From: Haloarchaeobius amylolyticus
Lineage (GTDB): Archaea > Halobacteriota > Halobacteria > Halobacteriales > Natrialbaceae
Direction of reading: 5' to 3'
DNA length: 64,000 bases
Assembly: GCF_026616195.1 (NCBI RefSeq)
Contig: NZ_JANHDH010000001.1
Location: 186,001-250,000 of the forward strand
The notes under the pieces were generated by a model. The model was not told the DNA's origin and ran no database searches. It worked only from the letters and a program-made list of their open reading frames with translations. Shown here piece by piece: positions 34,232 through 41,747 of the stretch (within the stretch, counting starts at the first letter, position 1; the number at the start of each line of letters is the position of its first letter). Both the position numbers and the translations under genes were made by a program.

Positions 34232-34405
34232 ATGCGAATCGAGCGAGACCCCCTCGTCTGCGAGAACTGCGGCGAACTCGACCACGACGACATCGAGACC
34301 GTCAGCGACGTGCCCCAGCTCGACCCGGAGTCCTACGAGGTCGGCCCGGAGTCGAGCGACGTGTACGTCTGCGCCGGCTGCAAGAACGTCATCGGCGTCG
34401 AGTAG
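34232..34405 (+). CDS. small zinc-ribbon-like protein
   Basis: 57 residues with two CxxC pairs: VCENCGELDHDD near the start and VCAGCKNVIGVE at the end, separated by an acidic loop. This is the layout of a small zinc ribbon, common in haloarchaeal genomes. The start at 34232 (MRIERDPLVC) is favoured; 34205 is an alternative. It is convergent with the methyltransferase downstream. Function is unknown, perhaps a nucleic-acid or protein adaptor. Confidence 0.7.
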   Translation: MRIERDPLVCENCGELDHDDIETVSDVPQLDPESYEVGPESSDVYVCAGCKNVIGVE

Positions 34406-34411
34406 CGGTCC

Positions 34412-35032
34412 TCACTCCTCGTGCTCTCGACGCTCGCAGAGGGCAACGTGGACCGTCTCGCCCAGCCCGTCGACCACGTCCCGCGCCCAGACCACGTCGA
34501 ACCCGGCGTCGTCGAGTTCGGCCATCGTCGCCTCCCGGCCGGGCGCGCTCCAGAACATCTCCACGTCGGGGCGGAGCCACCCCTGCCGGGTCCCCTCGTG
34601 GGCCTGCCGCGAGACGGTGAGGATGAGTCGGCCGCCGGGCCGGCAGACCCGCGCGAACTCGTCGTAGACCGTCTGGTGCTGGGTTCGGGGCACGTGGAAG
34701 ACCGAGTAGTACGCGACGATGCCGTCGACGCTCGCGTCGGCGACCGGGAGCCGGGTCATGTCGCCCTGTACCGGCGTCGCGGCCGGGACGGACTCACAGA
34801 GTCGGTCGAGTTGCCCCCGCGAGAAGTCCATGCCGAGCACGACGAACTCGTCGACGAGGTGGGCGGCGGTGCGGCGGCCGTCGCCACAGCCCACGTCGAG
34901 GATGCGGCTCCCCGGTTCGAGTGGCTCTGCGAACGCCGCGAAGAGGGCCGTCTCGGGGCCGTCGGCGTTCCTGAAGTCGCCGTAGGCGTCGCCGACCCGG
35001 TCCCAGGCGCGGCGGACCGCGTTTCGTTCCAT
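34412..35032 (-). CDS. class I SAM-dependent methyltransferase
   Basis: A 206-residue methyltransferase of the UbiE/Methyltransf_11 type. Motif I is ILDVGCGDGRRTAAHL for S-adenosylmethionine, followed by LGMDFSRGQLDRL, then GDMTRLPVADASVDGIVAYYSVFHV (motifs II-III) and RVCRPGGRLILTV (post-motif strand). The start at 35032 (MERNAVRRAW) was chosen over upstream starts that extend into the spacer. The substrate is not evident from sequence or neighbours. Confidence 0.87.
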   Translation of the reverse strand: MERNAVRRAWDRVGDAYGDFRNADGPETALFAAFAEPLEPGSRILDVGCGDGRRTAAHLVDEFVVLGMDFSRGQLDRLCESVPAATPVQGDMTRLPVADASVDGIVAYYSVFHVPRTQHQTVYDEFARVCRPGGRLILTVSRQAHEGTRQGWLRPDVEMFWSAPGREATMAELDDAGFDVVWARDVVDGLGETVHVALCERREHEE

Positions 35033-35198
35033 GGACGTACTGGGGCGGGAACGGGCATAGTCGTCGTGCCAACGAGAGGTGACAGTGGATATCGGAATAT
35101 CAGGGTGAAAGTGAAGACTGCAGTTTCGAAAGTAGATGTTACAGTGGCTCGAAAGCCGCTTTTTCACTTCCGAACCGGGGTTCGGGGAGAGGCTCGCG

Positions 35199-36956
35199 TC
35201 AGTCGTCCGCGGGCGCCGTCTCGACCAGCGTCTCGGGGTCGACCGACTCGTACCGGACCACGGCATCGAAGTGCTCCAGCGCGAACCGGTCTCCGCCGGT
35301 GATGCCCCGGGCGTCGTGGTCTCGGAGCCGGCGGTCGACGAACCGCTCGGCGACCAGTGCGAGCCGGGCGTCTGCTTCCGCGTCGATCTCGGCCTGGGCC
35401 TCCGCGAGCAGCAGCGACCCGGTGAACACGTCGAAGATGTAGTCGGCGAGTTCCTTCGCCTGTAGCTGGGCGTACTCGCCGTCCTCGGTGGCGAGGGTCG
35501 CCATGGCGGTCCCGAGGTCGGCGTAGGCGTCCTGTATCGTCTCCGTCGTCTCGGCCAGCGCCGGGTGCTCTGCCGCGTCGAGGTTGGCCTGGATGGTCTC
35601 CAGCAGCGGTTCGTGGGCGTCCTCGCGGTCGAGGGCGCGGAGCACGTCGAGCGCGAGGATGTTCGAGGTGCCCTCCCAGATGGGCAGGACCTGCGCGTCC
35701 CGGAGCATCCGGTGGGTCACGAAGTCCTTGACGTAGCCGTTCCCGCCGAGGATCTCCATCGCGTAGCTGGCCGTGTCGACGGCCATCCGGGCGGTCCGGG
35801 ACTTCGCGATGGGGACGAGCACGCGCATCAGGCGGTAGGCGTCGTCGTCGCCCTCGCGCTCGCGCCGGTCCAGCACCCGCCCGGCCTCGAAGGTGTACGC
35901 GACCGCGGCCTCGTGGTCGACCGCCATGTCCACGAGGTCCCGCTTCATCAGGGGGTACTCCTGGATGGGCGACCCGAAGGCCTCGCGGTTCGCGGCGTGG
36001 ACCTTTGCTTCGAGGAGACACCGGCCCATGATGGCGACCGAGGCGGTCGCGTTCGAGAGGCGTTCGAGGTTCAGCATGTCGGTCATGTACCTGAACCCGC
36101 GCTGCTCCTCGCCGACGATGTAGCCCGTCGCGCCCTGTAACTCGACCTCGCCCGTGGGCACCGAGATGGTCCCGAGCTTGTCCTTCAGCCGGCGGTAGAG
36201 CTGGTCGTTCAGCTCCCCGTCGACGGTGTGCGGGACGAGGAAGAGCGAGAGGCCCTTCGTACCCTCGGGGGCGTCGGGGGTCCGGGCCAGCGCCAGGGTG
36301 CCCTCGGCGTCGATGTTGGAACAGAACCACTTCTCGCCCGTGAGTTCGTACCGGTTCCCCGCGACGTGTTCCGCGACCGTCTCGTTCGCGCCCACGTCGC
36401 TGCCGCCCTGTTTCTCGGTGAGGAACATCGCGCCCTCGATGTTCTCGTCGCCGTCGCGGGTCACGAGGCCCTCGTAGTAGGATTCGAGGGTCTCGCCCTC
36501 GCCGTACTTGTCGAGGACGAGCGCGGCCCCCGCCGTCATCGACACCGGGCAGGTGAACCCCGGGTCGGCGTACGAGAGCAGGTACTCCATCGCGAGGTGG
36601 TGCGTGAGTGGCATGGGGTCGTCCCGGCCCGGCGGGGCCTCGAAGGCGTCGCTGACGATGCCGGCGCCGTAGGCGAGACGCTCGTTCTCTGCCTGCTTCG
36701 GGTGGTACTCGACGTAGTTCTGTACCTCGCCGTCGCGGTCGTAGGTGTGCAGGATGGGGCCGTGTTCGTCGACGACGTCCGCGTTGTCGGCGATGGTGTT
36801 CCCGACCACGTCGCCGAAGGACCGCAACTGCTCGGCGGCCCACTCGTGGTCGTCGGCGCCTGTGACGCGCCGGACCTCCCGCCGGAACGTCCGGTCCAGT
36901 TCGTAGTAGTTGACGTGTCGGCCGTCCTCGAAGCGGCCGTAGTCGATGGGGTCCAT
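35199..36956 (-). CDS. acyl-CoA dehydrogenase, AidB-like
   Basis: A 585-residue flavoenzyme of the acyl-CoA dehydrogenase family, long form similar to AidB and other fatty acyl-CoA dehydrogenases. It has EGAMFLTEKQGGSDVGANET (FAD and substrate contact), the FAD motif WFCSNIDAEG, LNLERLSNATASVAIMGRCLLEA, and LPIWEGTSNILALDVLRAL at the end of the catalytic core, followed by an extra C-terminal helical region of about 150 residues. It likely oxidises acyl-CoA in beta-oxidation or branched-chain catabolism, but AidB members can have other roles. It stands alone with an AT-rich upstream region (aaaaacaatgttagaaataaactg). Confidence 0.9.
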   Translation of the reverse strand: MDPIDYGRFEDGRHVNYYELDRTFRREVRRVTGADDHEWAAEQLRSFGDVVGNTIADNADVVDEHGPILHTYDRDGEVQNYVEYHPKQAENERLAYGAGIVSDAFEAPPGRDDPMPLTHHLAMEYLLSYADPGFTCPVSMTAGAALVLDKYGEGETLESYYEGLVTRDGDENIEGAMFLTEKQGGSDVGANETVAEHVAGNRYELTGEKWFCSNIDAEGTLALARTPDAPEGTKGLSLFLVPHTVDGELNDQLYRRLKDKLGTISVPTGEVELQGATGYIVGEEQRGFRYMTDMLNLERLSNATASVAIMGRCLLEAKVHAANREAFGSPIQEYPLMKRDLVDMAVDHEAAVAYTFEAGRVLDRREREGDDDAYRLMRVLVPIAKSRTARMAVDTASYAMEILGGNGYVKDFVTHRMLRDAQVLPIWEGTSNILALDVLRALDREDAHEPLLETIQANLDAAEHPALAETTETIQDAYADLGTAMATLATEDGEYAQLQAKELADYIFDVFTGSLLLAEAQAEIDAEADARLALVAERFVDRRLRDHDARGITGGDRFALEHFDAVVRYESVDPETLVETAPADD

Positions 36957-37039
36957 ACGCGGTAGGTGTCGCCGAGAGGATGAAAAACAATGTTAGAAAT
37001 AAACTGTCATGAACGCTGTTCGAGATGTTCGGCGGGCCG

Positions 37040-37528
37040 TCAGGCGACCCGCGCGACCGCGACCGCGGTCACGACCGTCACGAACACGCCGAGCGCGAGC
37101 AACAGCCAGTTCGCGACCCGGTTGTCCGCCCGGGTGACGTACACCGAGTAGGTCCGCGAGGAGAGCGGCCAGAACAGGGGGACCCCCGCCGGCGTGAGCA
37201 CGTCGCCGAGGAGGTGCGCGAGGATGCCGTAGGCACCCATCGCGAGACAGAACCCGGCGAGTAGCTGTGCGTCGAGCCCCAGCGCCGGCGCACCGTAGTA
37301 GCCGACCACCCCCGCGGCCCCGCCCACGAGCAGCGCGAACGCCAGCGTATGCGTGGGACCGCGGTGCTGGATGAACGGGGCCTGGTGGTCGAGGTCGGGG
37401 ACGCGCGAGAGCCCGAGGACGATGGCGCCGCCCAGCAGCGCGAACGCGGGGCGGTCCGCGAGCAGCATCGCCGCCCCGACCGGGGCGTAGGCGAGCAACG
37501 AGACACCGTAGTGACCGGTGCGATACAT
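37040..37528 (-). CDS. YdjM/DUF457-like membrane metal-dependent hydrolase
   Basis: A 162-residue membrane protein with about four helices. The sequence LSRVPDLDHQAPFIQHRGPTHTLAFALLVGG contains the DxDH and HRGxTH histidine/aspartate motifs of the YdjM (DUF457) family, placing a metal site at the membrane surface. HLLGDVLTPAGVPLFWPLS is the second conserved block. The start at 37528 (MYRTGHYGVSL) matches the family N-terminus; an upstream ATG adds 25 residues of spacer. The family role is undefined. It is divergent from mscS. Confidence 0.85.
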   Translation of the reverse strand: MYRTGHYGVSLLAYAPVGAAMLLADRPAFALLGGAIVLGLSRVPDLDHQAPFIQHRGPTHTLAFALLVGGAAGVVGYYGAPALGLDAQLLAGFCLAMGAYGILAHLLGDVLTPAGVPLFWPLSSRTYSVYVTRADNRVANWLLLALGVFVTVVTAVAVARVA

Positions 37529-37637
37529 CACCAGTATCGACCACGGCCCACGAAATGAAACCCCGGCCTTTCCGACTGGAGCCTGCGAGCACGCGGCACT
37601 CATCGATACTTAACCTCACAGGGAGTATAGGGATACC

Positions 37638-38801
37638 ATGCTCGCCGAAATCACCGAGTACCTCTCGGGGTTCCCCCTCTGGGAGCGGACCGTGCTGGTG
37701 CTCGGCCTCTCGCTGCTCGCGGCGGTCGTCCTCGAGGTCGGACTCATCCGGCTGGCCAGGCGGCTCGTCAGCCGGACCGAGAGCCGACTCGACAACATCG
37801 TCCTGGACGAACTCCGCTGGCCGCTGGTCATCTCGGCAGCACTGGCAGGCGTGTGGGTCCTGACCGCGACGCCGGACGGGTCGACCTCCGTCGCCTTCCA
37901 GCAGCAGCTGACCGAGTTCTTCGGCAAGCCGTCGCTGGCGGTCATCGTCCTCGTCTGGGCGCGCGCCCTGAACAACATCGTCAACCGTGCGGTCGAGGAG
38001 GTCAAGGACAACGGCGGCCGCTACGACTTCGCGCCGGTGTTCTCGAACGTCTGGACGCTGCTGATGCTCGTCGGTGCGACCGGCGCCATCCTCGCCATCT
38101 TCGAGATAAACATCACGCCCCTGCTCGGGGCCGCCGGTATCGCCGGCATCGCGGTCGGGTTCGCCGCGAAGGACACCGTCGCGAACTTCTTCGGCGGCCT
38201 CGCGCTCTACTTCGACGACACGTACAAGATCGGCGACTACATCGTCCTCGACACCGGCGACGCCGGGACCGTCGTCCGGGTCGGCATCCGGTCGACGACG
38301 CTCCTGACCCGCGACGAGGTGATGGTGACGGTGCCGAACTCCGTGCTCAACTCCGCCCGTATCATCAACGAGTCCGCGCCACAGCGCCGAAAGCGCATCC
38401 GCATCCCCCTCGGGGTCGCCTACGGCACCGACCTCGATGCCTTCGAGGAACTCGCGGTCGAGGTCGCCGAGGCCGAGACGATGACACTCGACTCGCCCAA
38501 GCCCCGGATGCGGTTCCGTCGCTTCGGCGACTCGGCGCTGGAGTACGAACTGCTGTGCTGGGTCACCAGCCCGAACCGCGAGCAACGCGCCCGCCACCAC
38601 CTCAACCGGAGCCTCTACGCCGCGATGAACGAGGCCGGCATCGAGATCCCGTTCCCGAAGCGCGACGTGAACCTCACCGTCGCCCGGGCCGGGGACGACA
38701 TCGGGTCGCTCGGGGAGGTCGAACGGGCGGCGAAGGAGGCCGACCAGGTCGAGACGAGCGAGTTCACGCCGGTCGCGGCAGAGGAACCCGCCGACGAATA
38801 G
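37638..38801 (+). CDS. mscS: small-conductance mechanosensitive ion channel (MscS family)
   Basis: A 387-residue MscS-type channel that releases osmolytes upon hypo-osmotic shock, relevant to a halophile. Three to four N-terminal helices lead to the pore helix, with small-residue packing GAAGIAGIAVGFAAKDTVANFFGGLALYF. The beta domain follows: YKIGDYIVLDTGDAGTVVRVGIRSTTLLTRDEV and VTVPNSVLNSARI. A C-terminal alpha/beta vestibule domain and an acidic tail complete it. A 40-residue membrane peptide follows 31 bases downstream on the same strand. Confidence 0.93.
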   Translation: MLAEITEYLSGFPLWERTVLVLGLSLLAAVVLEVGLIRLARRLVSRTESRLDNIVLDELRWPLVISAALAGVWVLTATPDGSTSVAFQQQLTEFFGKPSLAVIVLVWARALNNIVNRAVEEVKDNGGRYDFAPVFSNVWTLLMLVGATGAILAIFEINITPLLGAAGIAGIAVGFAAKDTVANFFGGLALYFDDTYKIGDYIVLDTGDAGTVVRVGIRSTTLLTRDEVMVTVPNSVLNSARIINESAPQRRKRIRIPLGVAYGTDLDAFEELAVEVAEAETMTLDSPKPRMRFRRFGDSALEYELLCWVTSPNREQRARHHLNRSLYAAMNEAGIEIPFPKRDVNLTVARAGDDIGSLGEVERAAKEADQVETSEFTPVAAEEPADE

Positions 38802-38832
38802 ACCGAAGTATCACCGGAACGACGGCTGGGAT

Positions 38833-38955
38833 ATGCTCTCGGTACTCGGCGACATCTACGAGACGTTCGGGCCGTTCCTCATCCCGGCCACCCTGTTCGC
38901 CATCGGCGTCCTCTTCTACGCCGTCATGGTCTACCTGAACCAGATACGGCTCTGA
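38833..38955 (+). CDS. 40-residue single-pass membrane peptide
   Basis: A short frame, MLSVLGDIYETFGPFLIPA followed by TLFAIGVLFYAVMVYLNQIRL. It is one hydrophobic helix with an acidic N-terminus and a C-terminal Arg. Position 31 bases after mscS on the same strand, and consistent high-GC codon use, support it. It could be a channel-associated subunit or independent. It abuts the convergent halocyanin gene (stop to stop 10 bases). Confidence 0.6.
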   Translation: MLSVLGDIYETFGPFLIPATLFAIGVLFYAVMVYLNQIRL

Positions 38956-38964
38956 GACGTCTCG

Positions 38965-39372
38965 CTATTCCTCGACGACGACCGTCCCGACCATCCCCAC
39001 GTTCCGGTGCGGGGAGCAGTAGTACTCGTACGTGCCGGGGACCTCGAAGGTGTACTCGTAGGTATACCCCTCGTCGTAGGTCTTCGTCGCGCCGCCCTCG
39101 GTGCCCGGCCAGTCGGCCTCCGCTGGCTGGCTCTCGACGACGATGTTGTGCGTGTTCGACTCCCACTCCCACGTGACGGTGTCGCCGACGGCGACCGTGA
39201 GCTCCTTCGGGTCGTAGACGAACTCCCCGTTCGGGCCGACGGCGACGGTTCCGGGCTCTCTCGTGGACGTGCTGTCGCCACCACCACCACCCATGCACCC
39301 GGCGAGCACGGCCGGGAGTGCAGCGACACCTGCGCGCAGGAAGCGACGACGGGACGGACTGGCGTCTGTCAT
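38965..39372 (-). CDS. halocyanin-like blue copper lipoprotein
   Basis: A 135-residue electron carrier. A Tat signal (SRRRFLRAGVAALPAVLAGC) ends in a lipobox, with Cys26 as the lipid anchor, followed by a Gly-rich spacer. The plastocyanin-like domain has type-1 copper ligands His75 (NTHNIV), Cys119, His122 and Met127 (YYCSPHRNVGM). It is expected on the outer face of the membrane, passing electrons to an oxidase. The next gene on the strand is an HMA-fold protein, and a copper theme is possible. Confidence 0.94.
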   Translation of the reverse strand: MTDASPSRRRFLRAGVAALPAVLAGCMGGGGGDSTSTREPGTVAVGPNGEFVYDPKELTVAVGDTVTWEWESNTHNIVVESQPAEADWPGTEGGATKTYDEGYTYEYTFEVPGTYEYYCSPHRNVGMVGTVVVEE

Positions 39373-39441
39373 CGGCCGGAACTAGCCACGCGAATAACAA
39401 ATAGGCGTTCATCGCACCGCGCGAGCGCGGCGGCGGGTGCG

Positions 39442-39645
39442 CTACTCGACCGTCTCGGCCTCGTACCCCGCCATCTGGACCTTCTCGAGGACCTCGTCGG
39501 GTGAGACGTCGCCTTCGACCGTGGCGACCTGCTCCTCGCTGTCGATGTCGACGGAATCGACCCCGTCGGCCATCTCGATGGCCGTCTGGACGATCTCCTC
39601 GTGCGTGTGGTAGGTCATGTCGCTGACGCGGATGCGCGTCGTCAT
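39442..39645 (-). CDS. HMA-fold (CopZ-like) protein lacking the CxxC metal site
   Basis: A 67-residue heavy-metal-associated ferredoxin-like fold: IRVSDMTYHTHEEIVQTAIE, GVDSVDIDSEEQVATVEG, then VSPDEVLEKVQMAGYEAETVE. In metal chaperones the loop reads MTCxxC; here Tyr12 and His15 replace both cysteines, leaving MTYHTH. So it either binds metal through histidines or has lost metal transfer and kept another role. It sits between the halocyanin and an Lrp/AsnC regulator, all on the minus strand. Confidence 0.85.
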   Translation of the reverse strand: MTTRIRVSDMTYHTHEEIVQTAIEMADGVDSVDIDSEEQVATVEGDVSPDEVLEKVQMAGYEAETVE

Positions 39646-39696
39646 GGCTGTCCCTGCGTCCCGTACCTATAGAACAGTTTTGGTCGAACCGGTCCC

Positions 39697-40176
39697 TCAG
39701 CGGACGACGGGCTGTTCGGTTCCCTCGGGGGCGTCGGGGTCGGCGACCTGGGGCTCCCACCGGTCGGCCGAGAGGAGACTGACCTCGTAGTTCTCGACGA
39801 GGTCGAGTTCGACGGCGTCGGCGAGCAGGTCGCGGACCTCGCCGCGGGGCACGTTGGCCTTCAGGACGACGCGGGAGTCGGCGGTCAGGTAGGCGTGGTC
39901 GACGGCTTCGAGGCCGGCGAACCGGTCGAGGACCTCGTCGTCGACGGTGGGGCAGAGGTCGACCTCGGCCAGGACGGCGACCCCGTCGGCGAGCTTGTCG
40001 GTGTCGACGTCGATGGTGAACCGCCGGATGATCCCCATCGAGCGGAGGCGGTCGATACGGTCGGACACGGTGGGCGGGGAGACGCCGACGAGTTCGGCGA
40101 TGTCGCTGTACGTCCTGCTGGCGTCTTCGAGGAGGAGCCGGAGGATGTTCAGGTCGGTGTCGTCCAGGTCTCGCAT
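39697..40176 (-). CDS. Lrp/AsnC-family transcriptional regulator
   Basis: A 159-residue regulator. Helix-turn-helix: MRDLDDTDLNILRLLLEDASRTYSDIAELVGVSPPTVSDRIDRLRSMGIIRRF (residues 1-53) with the wing after it. A short ligand-binding alpha/beta domain follows (GVAVLAEVDLCPTVDDEVLDRFAGLEAVDHAYLTADSRVVLKANVP). There is no TRASH metal domain as seen in copper-type haloarchaeal relatives. The start at 40176 was chosen because it directly precedes the HTH. The upstream region is AT-rich (gatttaaatccgtttact), a good promoter. It may control the HMA and halocyanin genes downstream. Confidence 0.87.
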   Translation of the reverse strand: MRDLDDTDLNILRLLLEDASRTYSDIAELVGVSPPTVSDRIDRLRSMGIIRRFTIDVDTDKLADGVAVLAEVDLCPTVDDEVLDRFAGLEAVDHAYLTADSRVVLKANVPRGEVRDLLADAVELDLVENYEVSLLSADRWEPQVADPDAPEGTEQPVVR

Positions 40177-40393
40177 GTCAGCAGTTGGTGGATTCACCAC
40201 CATACATTTTTCGACATTGTTTGAGAGATTAAAATACATGATTTAAATCCGTTTACTGTTCTCAACCTCCTGTGTCACTCGGTTTCACCAGCATAGATGG
40301 CACGGTCGTGTCCACCCGGACTCTTCCGGCGTGACCGACGACCGGCGTTTGCCTCACGAGAGCGAAGTTTCAGGTCCGGTGACCAGTCCGGGG

Positions 40394-40966
40394 TCAGCGG
40401 CCCATCGTGTGGAACGCGGCGTTGGGGCGCATGTCCGCGAGGTGGGCCATGCGGTTCGAGAGGTTGAAGAAGGAGGTGACACTGCCGATGTCCCAGATGG
40501 CGCGCCGGGAGAACCCGTGGTCCTCAAGGCGGGCGAAGTCGTCCTCGTCGATCTCCCCGGGGGACTCGGTGAGCGTCACGGCGAAGTCGAGCATCGCGAG
40601 GTGGGCGTCGTTCAGGTCGGCGGTCCGGTGGTTCGCGACGAGGTGGTCGGCGAGCAGCGGGTCGTCGGCGTAGATGCGCACCAGCGCCCCGTGGGCGACG
40701 TTGCAGTAGTAGCAGTCGTTGACGCCACTGACGGCGACGACGATCATCTCGATCTCCTCGCGTTCGAGTTCGGTGTGCTCGACCAGCGCGTCGTAGTACT
40801 GGAAGAACGCCCGGAAGTGCGAGGGGCGGTAGGCGTACGCGAGGAAGACGTTCGGGACGAACCCTGCGCGCTCCTCCTCAGCGTCGATTCGCTCTCTGAG
40901 GTCCTCCGGGAGGTCTTCAACGTCGGGCACCGGGAACCGGGTCATGGCTGGGACGTCGTCTGCCAT
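40394..40966 (-). CDS. AhpD-like / carboxymuconolactone decarboxylase family protein
   Basis: A 190-residue helical protein of the peroxidase-related AhpD-like family. The redox motif CYYCNVAHG (CxxC followed by His) lies in the helix after EIEMIVVAVSGVNDCYYC. RPSHFRAFFQYYDALV and a C-terminal FFNLSNRMAHLADMRPN are also typical. Such proteins reduce alkyl hydroperoxides or act as thiol-dependent partners. The start at 40966 (MADDVPAM) was taken; MTRFPVPD seven codons later is possible. Confidence 0.88.
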   Translation of the reverse strand: MADDVPAMTRFPVPDVEDLPEDLRERIDAEEERAGFVPNVFLAYAYRPSHFRAFFQYYDALVEHTELEREEIEMIVVAVSGVNDCYYCNVAHGALVRIYADDPLLADHLVANHRTADLNDAHLAMLDFAVTLTESPGEIDEDDFARLEDHGFSRRAIWDIGSVTSFFNLSNRMAHLADMRPNAAFHTMGR

Positions 40967-41101
40967 ACGCTGCCCGACGGCCGCCCGGCGTATGAAACGT
41001 GTGGGCACCCGCCGTCGGAGCGCACCCACGACGCGACGTGGCCGGCCCAAGTATCGTCGCTGAGCGAGAAGGTTAAAAACTGACCTGACGATATCACATC
41101 C

Positions 41102-41746
41102 GTGGAGAACGTCACTGACAGGGTGTCGAACCCGTTCGGCTTCAAACCGCCGGCACGGTTCCTGCCGGCCGACGGCGGGCCGGAGTCGGTCCCGGGCTAC
41201 GGCGACGCGAACGCGGACTTCCACGTCATCGGCGACCACGCCGGCGTCCACGGCGGGCAGTCGACCGGCGTCCCGTTCACCGCGTCGCCCAGCGGGGAGC
41301 GACTCCAGCGGGTGCTGCACGACGCCGGCTTCCTGGCGGACGAGTACGCGGACGCGCCGGTCCCAGAGAACCTCTACCTGAGCTACCTGTTCTTCCCGCG
41401 GTTGCCCGCGGGAAAGGCGCCGACCGAGGACGACTACTGGGAGCTGGAGCGCTACTTCGACGCGGAACTGCGTGCCATCAACGCGCACATCCTCGTCCCC
41501 GTCGGCGAGACCGCCATCGAGCACGTCGTCCGGGAGTACACGACGCTGCGGCATCGATTCCCCGACCCGCTCGACGTCGACGCGATGCACGCGATGGAAC
41601 TGCGCGGGCGCGGCTTCATGGTCGTCCCCGTGAAGGAGCCGAGCGAGTGGGAGGACGAGGAGGAGGCCGCGCTCCGGGAGCGACTGCTCGCCATCCTCGC
41701 GTCGGACTACAGACAGACGAAGGGCGTCGCGACCCTCGTCGGGTAG
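41102..41746 (+). CDS. uracil-DNA glycosylase superfamily protein
   Basis: A 214-residue protein, GTG start. It carries the UDG fold pattern: FHVIGDHAGVHGGQSTGVPFTASPSGERL resembles motif 1 (water-activating loop) and the following helix. LYLSYLFFPRLPAGKAPTEDDYWELERYF is the next conserved segment, and AHILVPVGETAIEHVV holds the strand before motif 2. No 4Fe-4S cysteines are present, unlike family 4. It may act on deaminated bases or be a non-catalytic relative. It ends one base before the stop of the convergent J-domain gene. Confidence 0.75.
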   Translation: MENVTDRVSNPFGFKPPARFLPADGGPESVPGYGDANADFHVIGDHAGVHGGQSTGVPFTASPSGERLQRVLHDAGFLADEYADAPVPENLYLSYLFFPRLPAGKAPTEDDYWELERYFDAELRAINAHILVPVGETAIEHVVREYTTLRHRFPDPLDVDAMHAMELRGRGFMVVPVKEPSEWEDEEEAALRERLLAILASDYRQTKGVATLVG

Positions 41747-41747
41747 C

